NCBI GenBank assembly: GCA_017441605.1
Contig: JAFRXD010000049.1
Location: forward strand, 62,001-126,000
Direction of reading: 5' to 3'
Source: Thermoguttaceae bacterium
GTDB taxonomy: Bacteria; Planctomycetota; Planctomycetia; Pirellulales; Thermoguttaceae
Length of the DNA: 64,000 nucleotides
Position 1 is the stretch's first letter; every line of letters starts with the position of its first letter. The position numbers were made by a program, and so were the translations under genes. Shown here piece after piece: positions 9,298 through 18,503 of the stretch. Under the pieces are notes generated by a model, which saw only the letters and a program-made list of their open reading frames with translations, did no database searches and was not told the origin of the DNA.

Positions 9298-10526
9298 AAA
9301 CTCGACGATCCGGAAACGACGTTCACCGCGCCAGGGAAGAACAAAGCAACGACCGATTTGCAGTTTCGCCCCCCGTCCAGCCAGGACCGCGGGGTATTGG
9401 GACCAATCAGCGTCAGCCGCACATTACTCCTATTCGTTGGATCGACGGAATAATTCGCCACTCGGTACCACCGCGTAAAGTTCGACCAGATTTGCGATCC
9501 ATTATCCCCGGCAACGGGAATATCGTCCGTTCCCGTTAGCGCGATATACTTCGTCTTTTCAAGTTGCTCGATCACCCTCGCGACAGGATCCGCGCCGGAA
9601 TCTTGATTTTGAACTTGATCCACCTTAAACATCGAACTCAAATCAAGGTCGACAGTCCCGCCTTGGTAACCGGACCCCACGACGCTCGCCTTGATGAATC
9701 TCTCCTCGCCCAGGTCGCGATCTTTAAAAACAACTATGTCGTAATCGGAATACGAAATATCATTTCGCGAGCACTGGGTAAACAACGCTCCTTCGTTCGC
9801 CTTGGGATACACCATCGCCGCCCACGAATAGCGCCCCGTGAACGAAGGGACGACGTTATTCGTGTTGGCGTCCGTTTCTAAACTTATCGAGTCCGTTTCA
9901 GTTTCCAAGAAGGGCCGAAACTCGCTCTCTGACTCCGAGTCGCCGTATCCGTCCGACATATCGTCCGGAAGGTAGAAAATACGCTCGTAACGATTGGACA
10001 CGTTCACAGGGTTAAAAGTTGGATCCTGTTTAATCTTCCCTTCATTTCCGTCCCAGTAAAGAGTTTCAATCTTGGGAGCGACGGAAGTATAAAAAGCAGA
10101 CGCATTCTCGTCCACAGTACGGTAGAAAAACAAAGGCTGATAACGCCCGTTCGTATAACGAAGTCTCAATGGGTCAATGAGAAAAGGATAGCACAGGTTA
10201 AGTCGAAGTCCCCCGTTCTGTGTAAAAATGGCGCGAGGATCTTCGTCGCCCCAAATATTGCTACCATTGGGCATCTCGAGAAACCAGTTATTTGGGTTAG
10301 CCCAACCGTTAGCCCTGATAATTCTAGCGGCGTCGCGACCGACAAGGGACGAATAATCCGCCTCGTTCATTTGCGAGAGACGAAACCCTCCAAAGGGAAT
10401 GGCGGCAAGAACGCCGACCAACCCAATGCACAACACCATCACGGCCGCCATAATTTCAAGCAAGGTCAAGCCGCGACGAAATCCTTGAACGGAACGCGTT
10501 CTCCGATTAATCGTAAGCGCAGACAT
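9294..10526 (-). CDS. PilV/GspI-like pseudopilin
   Basis: This 410-residue protein has a class III signal peptide: the basic leader ends F-R-R-G19, followed by mature L-T-L-L-E24-I-M and a hydrophobic helix to about residue 42. Glu at mature position 5 is the hallmark of pseudopilins processed by prepilin peptidase, which would cut after Gly19. The body is longer than a classical GspI and ends V-A-L-F-F-P-G-A-V-N-V-V, resembling the terminal strand of planctomycete PilV-like proteins. The gene is translationally coupled: the upstream stop and this ATG overlap as TAATG, with GGAGG ahead. A T5 run directly before the stop leaves open that the protein once extended further (see the relic entry). 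It would be a minor pilin of the envelope-spanning pseudopilus. Confidence 0.85.
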   Translation of the reverse strand: MSALTINRRTRSVQGFRRGLTLLEIMAAVMVLCIGLVGVLAAIPFGGFRLSQMNEADYSSLVGRDAARIIRANGWANPNNWFLEMPNGSNIWGDEDPRAIFTQNGGLRLNLCYPFLIDPLRLRYTNGRYQPLFFYRTVDENASAFYTSVAPKIETLYWDGNEGKIKQDPTFNPVNVSNRYERIFYLPDDMSDGYGDSESESEFRPFLETETDSISLETDANTNNVVPSFTGRYSWAAMVYPKANEGALFTQCSRNDISYSDYDIVVFKDRDLGEERFIKASVVGSGYQGGTVDLDLSSMFKVDQVQNQDSGADPVARVIEQLEKTKYIALTGTDDIPVAGDNGSQIWSNFTRWYRVANYSVDPTNRSNVRLTLIGPNTPRSWLDGGRNCKSVVALFFPGAVNVVSGSSSF

Positions 10527-11659
10527 TATCGACCTCCTAGATTACGCTTGGATTCGCGAGCAAACTCGCGAGACTCAACAATCTTCTCCCAAACCATCTC
10601 GTCTATACCGGAGGCGGTATCGTAATCGAGAGGAGGATTAAGCGGAACCGTTGTAACGAGACCAGTCCTAGGATTAATCGTCACCCAAAGGCTATCGGGA
10701 TCCTCATAATTCCACAACCCGTCTTCCGTCGTGGTTATAGGCTCGCCGTAATCGTCGAAAAAGTAGCCCGAGTCGTCGTCCGTATTTAAACTTAGCGCCG
10801 TAATGCGATCCCACTTCCCGACCAAAAAGTACAAGGTCTCAGTGGGAACAACTCGTCCGGCGGCGTCCTCGATATAGTCAACTTCGCCGCTCGGGGAAAA
10901 CATCACGGTAACGCCGCCAATCGCCTTACCGTTGACGTCGCCGTCCGTGCCAAGGGAAAAGTTTTGCTCCTCAAGACCGGACCATTCAAGATCGACAACC
11001 GTTCCTTGAGGCAAACCAACGGGAGCCGTCATAGTGGGACGAGGATCTCGTTTCACTTTGAAGGGAACGTTATAACGCGTTGGAAGATCAATACCGGGCA
11101 ACTTTTGAATACAGCCGTTCACGATGGGATAAAAGGGACCGCTACCGTCAAACTGAATTTGAGCGTTCTTTTCGTTGGACACAAATTGTGTCCAGTATGG
11201 ATCCAACGAATAATCGATCGCGCGAAGCCAATCGCTATCCTCGCCATTTATCGTAACATAGGAATCGTTGGAAGAACCGTCGGCCTTGGAAGAATGTACC
11301 GAGACGACAGTGTTCTCGTCAAGACCCGTATAATAGGGAGGAACTTCTACTTGACGCAAAACGACACAAGCAGAACCAAGGAAGTAAGGGGAGTCGTCCG
11401 TACCTAAATTCCACGTCGAGCCCAAGAACTTCTCGAACACTACGCCACAGGAACGCCCAGTCGACATCGCTCGGGATCTAGCGCGGTTCAAATACGTCGA
11501 AACTACCGAAGCGGCGCTCTCGTTCTGACGAGATTCCATCATCGGCTTAATGGACGGAACGCTCACCGCCGCCAACATCAACATTATCGACGCGACGACC
11601 AAAAGTTCGAGAAGCGTAACGCCGTCTCGCTTCGCTCGTTTGTGCAATCTTCGCATCAT
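10526..11659 (-). CDS. GspH-like pseudopilin
   Basis: The start at 11659 (M-M-R-R-L-H-K) is preceded by GGAG at 6 nt; the frame could extend to 11740 but without a site. The resulting 377-residue protein has a leader ending K-R-D-G13 and mature V-T-L-L-E18-L-L-V-V-A-S-I-M-L-M-L, a typical prepilin peptidase site with Glu at +5. The helix continues into S-A-A-S-V-V-S-T-Y-L-N-R-A-R-S-R-A-M-S-T-G-R, the pattern of GspH/FimT minor pseudopilins (arrays of small residues and Arg after the helix). The C-terminal body is a long unassigned domain. It overlaps the next gene by one base, so the two are probably translated together. Confidence 0.85.
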   Translation of the reverse strand: MMRRLHKRAKRDGVTLLELLVVASIMLMLAAVSVPSIKPMMESRQNESAASVVSTYLNRARSRAMSTGRSCGVVFEKFLGSTWNLGTDDSPYFLGSACVVLRQVEVPPYYTGLDENTVVSVHSSKADGSSNDSYVTINGEDSDWLRAIDYSLDPYWTQFVSNEKNAQIQFDGSGPFYPIVNGCIQKLPGIDLPTRYNVPFKVKRDPRPTMTAPVGLPQGTVVDLEWSGLEEQNFSLGTDGDVNGKAIGGVTVMFSPSGEVDYIEDAAGRVVPTETLYFLVGKWDRITALSLNTDDDSGYFFDDYGEPITTTEDGLWNYEDPDSLWVTINPRTGLVTTVPLNPPLDYDTASGIDEMVWEKIVESREFARESKRNLGGR

Positions 11660-11773
11660 TGTCGGCTCCAAAAAACTGTTCCGTTTAACTATATATACTT
11701 CGCCCGAATTGAACGGCGACCAACGCGCGCAACGCGTCAACGTTCGAAATATCGCTCGATTCCTGTCGTCGCG

Positions 11774-12856
11774 TTACTCGTCCTTCGTACTTTCCGAATA
11801 CTCGCTTTGCAAAGTACCTTGCCCGACAAAGTTGGCAATGTTATCGTCGTCGGCGGACAGACAATTGGGAGTCTTCGGTTTAAGACCTCTAGCTTCGTCC
11901 TGAGTAAAGCCAGGATTCGCCATTTGTCCCCAATCGTACGAGGAGATCCCAAACAAACCGTCGACGCCGGGATGAACCAACTGAAAACGCCCCTCCTCAA
12001 ACCAAACGCCGTTAGCCGCGTCTCGCAAATAAGGCTTGCCGCAACTAATGGCGGTCGCGTCGGTGAAATCGGACGGTTCCGTCGTGAACCAGAAGGTCTT
12101 GGCCGCGTATCCGCTGTTCAAAGTGGGACGGAAATACAAAATTGGGTAATTACCCTCGCACAGAACGGGAGAATACTTCACGGGAATGTTTCTCTCGTCT
12201 AACTGAACGCTACCGTCGGGATTGAGGCGAACCTCGTCGACGTCGACCGCGCCGTAGGTAGCGGCATCGCTCTTGAGCGCCTTGAGATTGCGCCGTTCAA
12301 AAGTGAAAAGGGGTTTTTCGCGCACGGCGCGACGATTTAAGGAAACGCTACCCAGCGGGTGTTTGGGATTGGAATAAAAACCGCTCGGATTTCCGTCTTT
12401 ATCGGGCAAACCACCCAACCAAAAGACCAACGAAGAAGCGTAATTGACGGGAGCCCAGTTGTGCGCGCCATCCGCGCTCCAGCCCTTATCGTTCGCGTTA
12501 TTGAAATAGTAACCCGAACCGCTGGAAATTAGGCATCCAGTCTCAATATCCACCAAGAAATCGTTGAATGTGGCAACGTTGTAACGAGGCCAACGTTTCT
12601 TAACGTGTCTCATCACATCGTCGGGGTTACTGAAATCGGGTGGATACTCTCCGTACCGATTCTTATACTCGTCCAAAGCAATCGACAACTGCGCCATCTC
12701 GCTCGCGACCACCGAACTTCGAACGGAAGCTCGCGCGCTCACGAGAACGGTGGTGGTCAACCCCGCCAACATTCCGATGATCACAATCACGATCAACATT
12801 TCGACCAAGGTAAAACCGGCGCCTCGGCTCGCTCTGTATTGTCGATTTGACGTCAT
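11774..12856 (-). CDS. GspG-like pseudopilin (third of three)
   Basis: This 360-residue protein has a leader R-G-A-G14 then mature F-T-L-V-E19-M-L-I-V-I-V-I-I-G-M-L-A-G, the canonical type IV pilin/GspG N-terminus. After the helix comes A-L-D-E-Y-K-N-R-Y-G-E-Y-P-P-D, matching the GspG pattern in which a Tyr-Pro-Pro segment follows the first helix. The downstream M-R-H-V-K-K-R-W-P-R segment is shared with the pseudopilin at 13946-14899 (Q-R-H-I-L-K-R-W-P-K), showing that the two are paralogues. The body is roughly three times the size of a classical GspG. AGGTGA lies before the ATG. Only 7 bp separate it from the preceding pseudopilin gene, while 114 bp separate it from the GspH-like gene. Confidence 0.88.
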   Translation of the reverse strand: MTSNRQYRASRGAGFTLVEMLIVIVIIGMLAGLTTTVLVSARASVRSSVVASEMAQLSIALDEYKNRYGEYPPDFSNPDDVMRHVKKRWPRYNVATFNDFLVDIETGCLISSGSGYYFNNANDKGWSADGAHNWAPVNYASSLVFWLGGLPDKDGNPSGFYSNPKHPLGSVSLNRRAVREKPLFTFERRNLKALKSDAATYGAVDVDEVRLNPDGSVQLDERNIPVKYSPVLCEGNYPILYFRPTLNSGYAAKTFWFTTEPSDFTDATAISCGKPYLRDAANGVWFEEGRFQLVHPGVDGLFGISSYDWGQMANPGFTQDEARGLKPKTPNCLSADDDNIANFVGQGTLQSEYSESTKDE

Positions 12857-12863
12857 TGCTCTA

Positions 12864-13880
12864 TCACCTTACAAGCGTGTGGTTGTCGATGTTATCTTTG
12901 TGGGCTCCCGAACCATCGGGGGATCCGGCGGTTTGTTCGTTATTGTTTCGCGAATACCCGAACGGTACCCTAATATAATGCTCGAGGAGAGCATAGTACC
13001 GAGAATCTCCGTTACCCACAACCTTTTTTTCAGCGGGCTCGGGAAAATCAAATACGCTCCAATCGGGATTCGGAGTCTGAGAAGGCTCCTCTACGGGCCA
13101 GTACAAACCGTATTTGCCATCAGAACCCGCCGAATAGACGTAAGGAACGAGAAACCAACCTTGGTTCGAAAAATCCAAATTGTTGAGATCGCTCAACGAA
13201 TTCAGCGGATCAAACGGGTCAACGTCGGAAGGTTGAACTTCGTCGACGCCGGTATAAGCGTTATACGGGGGCTGTCTGTCGCTATTAACCAAGCCCGGAG
13301 CCCATCTAATCCAACGGATCGGCTTTCCCCATCCGTCAACAAACTCCATTAAACCGTTTCCGTCAACATCGGCTATTTCTCGCTCCGAAAAAGAGGAACG
13401 AGCTTCGGGATCCGCGTTCATTACGATAAGATACAACAACTCCGAATTAATATTATCGCCGATAACCTTGTTTCCGATCTCCGACAAATACACCTGTTGC
13501 AAAGGGGTATAAGTCTTGTCCAAAGAGAGGACTCTCACTTCTTCAAGATCACAAGGCATATCGCATCGCAATATGTCCCGAATCTTTAGAACGCGATACT
13601 GAGGTCGAACCCTGAAGTCGGAAATTTCAGAAGCGTCTATGCGTCGATACTGATACTTCTCATAAATCCCAGTGATCACGCTATCAATCTTAGCAATAGT
13701 CGTCCGAGTCTGCGTCTCTCGCGCGCTCCGCACCGCCCCGCGAACCATCGTAATGGAAATCGCGCCAAGCATCCCAATGATAGCGATAACGGTCAACAGC
13801 TCGATCAACGTAAATCCGGAGCGCCTCTTGAGACGCCCGATTTGGCTCTCGTCGCGCGCGTTTAAGGCAAATGTTTTCAT
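12864..13880 (-). CDS. GspG-like pseudopilin (second of three)
   Basis: This 338-residue protein has a leader ending K-R-R-S-G22, then mature F-T-L-I-E-L-L-T-V-I-A-I-I-G-M-L-G-A with Glu at +5. The amphipathic helix that follows (A-R-E-T-Q-T-R-T-T-I-A-K-I-D) leads into a unique C-terminal domain with several short Pro/Asp segments and a G-S-D-G-K-Y-G-L-Y-W motif near the end, recalling the G-A-D-G.F/Y-G closing motif of planctomycete prepilins. It lacks the Y-G-E-Y-P-P-D segment of its two neighbours, so it is a divergent copy. It sits between them in the same operon, with 65 bp upstream and 7 bp downstream. Confidence 0.85.
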   Translation of the reverse strand: MKTFALNARDESQIGRLKRRSGFTLIELLTVIAIIGMLGAISITMVRGAVRSARETQTRTTIAKIDSVITGIYEKYQYRRIDASEISDFRVRPQYRVLKIRDILRCDMPCDLEEVRVLSLDKTYTPLQQVYLSEIGNKVIGDNINSELLYLIVMNADPEARSSFSEREIADVDGNGLMEFVDGWGKPIRWIRWAPGLVNSDRQPPYNAYTGVDEVQPSDVDPFDPLNSLSDLNNLDFSNQGWFLVPYVYSAGSDGKYGLYWPVEEPSQTPNPDWSVFDFPEPAEKKVVGNGDSRYYALLEHYIRVPFGYSRNNNEQTAGSPDGSGAHKDNIDNHTLVR

Positions 13881-13945
13881 TTGTTCACTCGTTCGGTTTA
13901 ACGTTGTTCAAACTATCGATCGTCCAAGGAAATCAGGCTAAACGC

Positions 13946-14899
13946 TCAGTCTTTCTCCGAATCGAGCGTGGCGCCTTCAGTAAAGTTCGTTAAATTGTCC
14001 CAATCAAAGGAGGACATCGTATCGGGCAGGGCAAGGTCGCGAACCAGAGGCTCGTCGCCCTGATGCATCTCAAAGTCAAGCCCAAATTGACCGTCGGCTC
14101 CGGGAAGGATAAGCTGGAAAGTCTTGGGATTGTACCAACGCCCGTTCTTCATATAGGGCATCGCGTCGCCGCCTTCAGTTCCCTCTTCGATTCCAAACGC
14201 TTCGGCGCAATAACCTTTACCGGCGTAGCCGTCTTTTCCGGCGCGGAAGTACGCCATCGGCTGACCGTTAAAGCAGAAACCGTTTTCGTTGTAGTTGCCC
14301 CTTCCCGACCCTTCCGAATCATAAACCACGTCGATAAGGGGCTCGTCGCGGGATTGCTCGGAACCGGGAGCGGTAATCCCGAACGGATCGACCGGATCGG
14401 CGTAGAACCCTTCGTAAACCGGAACTTCCGGACCGCCTCCGGCGACGGGAGCGGTTACAAAAACGAGAGGCGAACTAGGGTCGCTTTCATCGAGTTTCAC
14501 CAACGTCCTACCGGCAAGCCAAAAGAGGGGCGCGCTTCCGGGGGCTCTATGCATTTCGTCGCGGGCGTAACCGACCATCGCTTTAACGTTCCCCGCTTTC
14601 AAAACTTTCGGCCATCGCTTAAGGATATGCCGCTGGATCTCGGCGTCGGTCGCGTTGCAGTCGGGCGGGTACTCCCCGTACTTCTGCTTGTAGAGCTCGA
14701 GCGCCTGCGAAACGTCGTCGAGCCTCGCCTTGGCGGTAACGGACCGGAAGAACCCTCTGGTCCCTCCGAGGGCGACGAGAGTGGCGGCGGCGAGGAGCCC
14801 GATAATACCGATCACCGCAAGGATTTCGACCAGGGTAAAGCCGGGTCGGACGCCTTTAGCGGAGGATCTAACGCCGGAAAGCTCGCGAACGCGCGTCAT
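13946..14899 (-). CDS. GspG-like pseudopilin (first of three)
   Basis: This 317-residue protein has a leader ending V-R-P-G20 and mature F-T-L-V-E-I-L-A-V-I-G-I-I-G-L-L-A-A, a textbook prepilin peptidase site. The helix runs into Q-A-L-E-L-Y-K-Q-K-Y-G-E-Y-P-P-D-C, the GspG-type segment, then Q-R-H-I-L-K-R-W-P-K. The C-terminal part contains A-G-K-D-G-Y-A-G-K-G-Y and P-G-A-D-G-Q-F-G-L-D, similar to the Ca-loop-like G-A-D-G end of many planctomycete type II secretion G proteins. It follows the pilC-like gene after 192 bp and is probably co-transcribed. It is a candidate major pseudopilin, though which of the three is most abundant cannot be told from sequence. Confidence 0.88.
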   Translation of the reverse strand: MTRVRELSGVRSSAKGVRPGFTLVEILAVIGIIGLLAAATLVALGGTRGFFRSVTAKARLDDVSQALELYKQKYGEYPPDCNATDAEIQRHILKRWPKVLKAGNVKAMVGYARDEMHRAPGSAPLFWLAGRTLVKLDESDPSSPLVFVTAPVAGGGPEVPVYEGFYADPVDPFGITAPGSEQSRDEPLIDVVYDSEGSGRGNYNENGFCFNGQPMAYFRAGKDGYAGKGYCAEAFGIEEGTEGGDAMPYMKNGRWYNPKTFQLILPGADGQFGLDFEMHQGDEPLVRDLALPDTMSSFDWDNLTNFTEGATLDSEKD

Positions 14900-15091
14900 T
14901 GTCTTGTCTCGTTTCGTGTTATCTCAGGTATCGCCGTCGCGCGAAAGGCGCGGTGGGGCGGATTTCGTTCGGTCGTTTCCGAACCGAAACCGAACTTCGC
15001 CCACAAGGGTTTAGAGGCTCCGAATCGGAAATAATTCCCAATTTTATCGAGGGCCGGGGGCGTCGCGCGAGGCGGCGCCCGGGGTTTCGCG

Positions 15092-16420
15092 CTACTTGGA
15101 CAAGCTCTCGATGAGTTTGATCATCGGGAGGAAGAGCGCGATAACGATCGTTCCGACGACGACGCCGAGGAACATAATCAACAACGGCTCGATCATGCTC
15201 ATGAGGGCCTCGGTGTAGACCTCGACTTCGTCGTCGAAGACGTCCGCGACCTTGTAGAGCATCGTGTCGAGCTCGCCCGTCTCTTCGCCGACGTCGACCA
15301 TATTGACGACGATGTCGGACAGGATCTTATTCTGAATTTTCAGGAGATAGATCAAGGGTCCGACGACGGGCGTCAGGAAGCAACAGAAGTAGAACAAGCA
15401 GGCGGGGTGGAACCCTGGCCGCGAGTTCGCCTTCATTGGGTTGGCGATGGTATCGCCCTCTCGAATCGCTTCGAGAATTTTCTGGTACATCTTTTCGAAG
15501 ACGCCGTTGTTGGCGGTCTCCTTGGTGATGTGAATCGCCTCCAAAATCGGAACGCCGGATTGAACCAGCGTGCCGAGGGTTCGCGTGGTTCGCGCGACGA
15601 CGGTCTTTTCAAGCAAGATGCCGAAAATCGGAACTTTCAGCAGGAACAAGTGCCACCCAAAACGCATGTAGGAGAAACTTGTCGTAATCTTGATGAAAAG
15701 CCAAATCCCGAGGGGGATACCCGGAATCAGGTACCAGTAGGTCATGACCATGTGGGACATGTTAATGAGCCACTGGGTGAGCCCCGGGAGCTCGGTGTCG
15801 AAGTCCTTGAAAATGTCCTCGAACTTCGGCACGATGTTCGTCATAATGAAGATCAGAATACCGATTGAGAAGAGCAGAACCGCGACGGGATAAGTCATCG
15901 CGGACTTGATCTTCGCTTTCAAGGCTTCGGATCTTTCGAGGAACTCCGCCAAGCGCTGCAAAATGGTTTCGAGGGCGCCGCCCGCCTCGCCCGCTTTGAT
16001 CATGTTGACGTAAAGCCGATTGAAGGCTTTGGGGCATTTCGCCATCGCTTCCGAGAGGCTCGACCCGCCTTCGATTTCGGAGCAGACGTCGATGAGGCAG
16101 TTTCTGAGGGCGCCCGGTTTCGCCTGTTGCTGCAAAATATTTAAACTTCGCAGAATCGGGAGACCGGCGTCTTGAAGGATGGAAAGGTTCCGCGTAAAGT
16201 CGCGAAGGAGCTTCGGCTTGACTTTGCCAAAGGAGAAGGTCTTGCCGCCCTTGGCCTGCTTTTTCTTCGCGAGTTTTCTATCTTTGTGGAGAGCGATTTT
16301 GGTAACAAGGTAACCGCTCTCCTTCAGCGTTGCGGTAACTTCCTCCTCGGTCGACGCCTCGATAATGTCGGTCGTGGTCTCGCCCTTGGCGTCGACAAAA
16401 TCTACTTTAAATTTCGGCAT
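15092..16420 (-). CDS. Type IV pilus / type II secretion inner-membrane platform protein (PilC/GspF)
   Basis: The protein has 442 residues from the ATG at 16420, with AGAAGG 7 nt upstream; a TTG 30 nt earlier is less likely. Residues 1-60 form the usual small N-terminal domain. Two T2SSF domains follow. The first has A-L-P-type helices and a conserved G-A-L-E-T-I-L-Q-R-L-A-E-F-L-E-R, then a TM pair. The second has V-V-A-R-T-T-R-T-L-G-T-L-V-Q-S-G-V-P-I-L-E-A and the signature V-G-E-E-T-G-E-L-D-T-M-L, ending in the last TM helix, L-L-I-M-F-L-G-V-V-V-G-T-I-V-I-A-L-F-L-P-M. GspF/PilC couples the cytoplasmic ATPase to pseudopilus assembly. The gene heads the segment leading into the pseudopilin genes and has its own promoter. 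Confidence 0.95.
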   Translation of the reverse strand: MPKFKVDFVDAKGETTTDIIEASTEEEVTATLKESGYLVTKIALHKDRKLAKKKQAKGGKTFSFGKVKPKLLRDFTRNLSILQDAGLPILRSLNILQQQAKPGALRNCLIDVCSEIEGGSSLSEAMAKCPKAFNRLYVNMIKAGEAGGALETILQRLAEFLERSEALKAKIKSAMTYPVAVLLFSIGILIFIMTNIVPKFEDIFKDFDTELPGLTQWLINMSHMVMTYWYLIPGIPLGIWLFIKITTSFSYMRFGWHLFLLKVPIFGILLEKTVVARTTRTLGTLVQSGVPILEAIHITKETANNGVFEKMYQKILEAIREGDTIANPMKANSRPGFHPACLFYFCCFLTPVVGPLIYLLKIQNKILSDIVVNMVDVGEETGELDTMLYKVADVFDDEVEVYTEALMSMIEPLLIMFLGVVVGTIVIALFLPMIKLIESLSK

Positions 16421-16504
16421 GGGAAAACCTTCTGAACGATGCGGCGGCAATTTTCGGGGGCGCGGGAGGGGACACTTGGGAACGAGCCCTCGCGCCGTTC
16501 GACC

Positions 16505-16533
16505 AGTATAGCGGACGACGCGTTTTTTTTCAA
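16505..16533 (-). promoter_or_regulatory. Sigma-70-type promoter of the pilC-pseudopilin operon
   Basis: On the minus strand TTGAAA (16533-16528) and TATACT (16510-16505) are separated by 17 bp. They lie about 85-110 nt before the pilC-like ATG, and the spacer region contains an A8 run. This is one of the best promoter matches in the window. Confidence 0.65.
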
Positions 16534-16618
16534 CGCCCTAAATCATCTATTTCTTTACCAAAAAGGGTCGAAACGCCGCGAATCTTTCGCCGGGGTTCGC
16601 GGCGGGTTCGACGCGGGT

Positions 16619-18331
16619 TTAGACGTCGAGGACCGTTTCGCGAACGACTTCTTCGATGGTGGTGGTGCCCTCGAAGATCTTGGCGAGCCCCGCCTCGCGC
16701 AAGGGGGTCATGCCGTTTCTACGAGCGGCGGCCGCCATTTCGGCGACGGAACCGTTTCGCAGGATGATGTCGCGAATCTCCTCGTTGACGACGAGGAACT
16801 CGTGGATCGCGGTTCGCCCTTTGTAGCCGGTGTTGTTGCAGGTAACGCAACCGGCGCCTTGGTAAAAATGCTTGCCGACAACGTCGGCGGGGGTCAGGTT
16901 GAGCTGCCCGAGCTGCTCTTCGGTAGGGGTGAACTCGGTTCGGCAGTCTTTGCAGATACGGCGGACGAGCCGCTGCGCCAAAATGGCCTGCAAAGTCGCG
17001 GTGATGAGGAACTCGGGGATCCCCATATCCTTCAGACGCGTGATGGTGCTCGGCGCGTCGTTAGTGTGCAAGGTGCTGAAAACCAAGTGCCCGGTAAGGG
17101 ACGCCTGGACGGCGATTTGCGCGGTCTCGCGGTCGCGGATCTCGCCGACGAGGATTTTGTCGGGATCCTGTCGCAAAATGGAGCGAAGGCACTGCGCAAA
17201 GGTGTTGCCGATTTCAGCGTCGATCGGCATTTGGACGATGCCGTCGATGTCGTACTCGACCGGGTCCTCGGTGGTCATTAGCTTATCGGTAATGACGTTG
17301 AGCTCGGAGAGCGCGGCGTACAGGGTGGTCGTCTTGCCGGAACCGGTCGGCCCGGTAACGAGGATAATCCCGTTGGGGAGCTCGATGATCTTTCGGAACT
17401 GGTCGATGAGCTCCTGGGACATTCCGACGTTGTTCAAGTCGAGCGAAATGACGGACTTGTCCAAAATTCGGCACACAACGCTTTCGCCGAACATCGTCGG
17501 CAGGACGCTGACGCGGAAGTCGATCGGGTTGCCGGCGACCATTAAGCGAATGCGCCCGTCTTGCGGGAGGCGCTTTTCGGCAATATCGAGGTTCGAGAGA
17601 ACCTTGATGCGCGTGGTGATCGCGCTGGCCAAGTGCCTCGGGGGCGGGACCATTTCGTACAGCGTGCCGTCGGCCTTGATGCGGATCTTGAACTCGTCTT
17701 CGAACGGTTCGAAGTGCAAGTCGCTCGCGTGGTCTTTGATTCCGAGTAGGAAGACCATATTGAGCAATTTCCGCACGGGGGCGCTTTCGGCGAGGCTTTC
17801 GGCGCTGGTGAGATCCTCTCCGGAGGCGGCTTCGTCGAGTTCCTCCATAAAGGACTTGTCGCTCTGCATCTGCTCGATGATCGACTCGACGCTATCGCCG
17901 TCGTCGGTGGCATAGTACCGCTCGAGAGCGACCTCGATTTCCTTCGGCGTGGTAACGACGGGTCGGATCTGGTAGCCGAGGAAGTTCCGCAATTCGTCCA
18001 TAACGGAAATGTTTTGCGGCTCGGCGGTGGCGATCGTGAGGACGTCGTTTCTGAAGCTGAGCGGAATGACGCGATACAGGTTCGCCATCGGCTCGGTCAG
18101 GTGCTGGAGGACTTCCTTAGGAATCGTGAGGTCGGAAACGGCGACGACTTGCAAGCCGAATTGTTCGGCGAGCGCTTGGGCGACCTGCTCCTCGGTGATC
18201 ATGTTCATCCCAATGGCGAGCTGTCCGATCGGCTCGTTTGGGCGCTGCTCTTGTTCCTCCCTAAGGAGGTCGAGCTGCTCTTCGTCGATGAACCCGAGGT
18301 CGATTAAAACCTGACCAAAGCTTCGAGGCAT
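16619..18331 (-). CDS. PilB/GspE-type assembly ATPase (copy 1)
   Basis: This 570-residue protein opens with an MshEN/GspE_N domain (residues ~1-140; pattern L-G-Q.L..G.I-T-E-E-Q-V..A-L-A-E-Q-F-G-L). Next is the secretion ATPase core: Walker A G-P-T-G-S-G-K-T at 327-334, Asp box, Walker B I-L-V-G-E at 393-397 and His box T-L-H-T-N-D-A-P. Zinc-type Cys pairs C460-x2-C463 and C495-x2-C498 mark GspE/PilB rather than PilT. It would hydrolyse ATP to push pseudopilin subunits into the growing fibre through the PilC-like platform. GGAG lies 8 nt before the ATG. It lies between the pilT-like gene (289 bp upstream) and the pilC promoter, so it may be its own transcription unit. It is a paralogue of the ATPase at 19767-21485. 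Confidence 0.95.
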   Translation of the reverse strand: MPRSFGQVLIDLGFIDEEQLDLLREEQEQRPNEPIGQLAIGMNMITEEQVAQALAEQFGLQVVAVSDLTIPKEVLQHLTEPMANLYRVIPLSFRNDVLTIATAEPQNISVMDELRNFLGYQIRPVVTTPKEIEVALERYYATDDGDSVESIIEQMQSDKSFMEELDEAASGEDLTSAESLAESAPVRKLLNMVFLLGIKDHASDLHFEPFEDEFKIRIKADGTLYEMVPPPRHLASAITTRIKVLSNLDIAEKRLPQDGRIRLMVAGNPIDFRVSVLPTMFGESVVCRILDKSVISLDLNNVGMSQELIDQFRKIIELPNGIILVTGPTGSGKTTTLYAALSELNVITDKLMTTEDPVEYDIDGIVQMPIDAEIGNTFAQCLRSILRQDPDKILVGEIRDRETAQIAVQASLTGHLVFSTLHTNDAPSTITRLKDMGIPEFLITATLQAILAQRLVRRICKDCRTEFTPTEEQLGQLNLTPADVVGKHFYQGAGCVTCNNTGYKGRTAIHEFLVVNEEIRDIILRNGSVAEMAAAARRNGMTPLREAGLAKIFEGTTTIEEVVRETVLDV

Positions 18332-18484
18332 TTATTGTACTCCGATTCCGAAAATGTTTTCTCGTAAAATCGCCGCGCGGATCGTCTCCCCAAAAATTGC
18401 CGAAATTGGGGAAAAAGGATCCGAGAATCAAAACGTTCCCATATACGCGCTCGTTGCGTTCGGCTCTCGCTTAAAAATACAACG

Positions 18485-18503
18485 TCAAAACGTATCGTTT
18501 TGA
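18485..18503. repeat. Perfect 8-bp inverted repeat, operator-like
   Basis: TCAAAACG-TAT-CGTTTTGA lies in the 289-bp gap between the pilT-like stop and the start of ATPase copy 1. The spacing of 3 and dyad length of 19 bp suit a dimeric DNA-binding protein. No T-run follows on either strand, so a terminator is unlikely. Confidence 0.45.

Noticed and set aside
14063..15034. 323-residue plus-strand frame opposite a pseudopilin
   Set aside because: It is antisense to a gene with a canonical prepilin signal. It begins inside that gene and ends in its upstream gap, and shows no domain.
15055..15088. GC-rich hairpin just after the pilC-like stop as a terminator
   Set aside because: On the minus strand the stem is not followed by a T-run, and the pseudopilin genes continue downstream. 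At most it could attenuate or mark RNA processing.
16872..17915. 347-residue plus-strand frame opposite ATPase copy 1
   Set aside because: It is Ser/Arg-rich antisense of a clear GspE/PilB gene with no family signal of its own.
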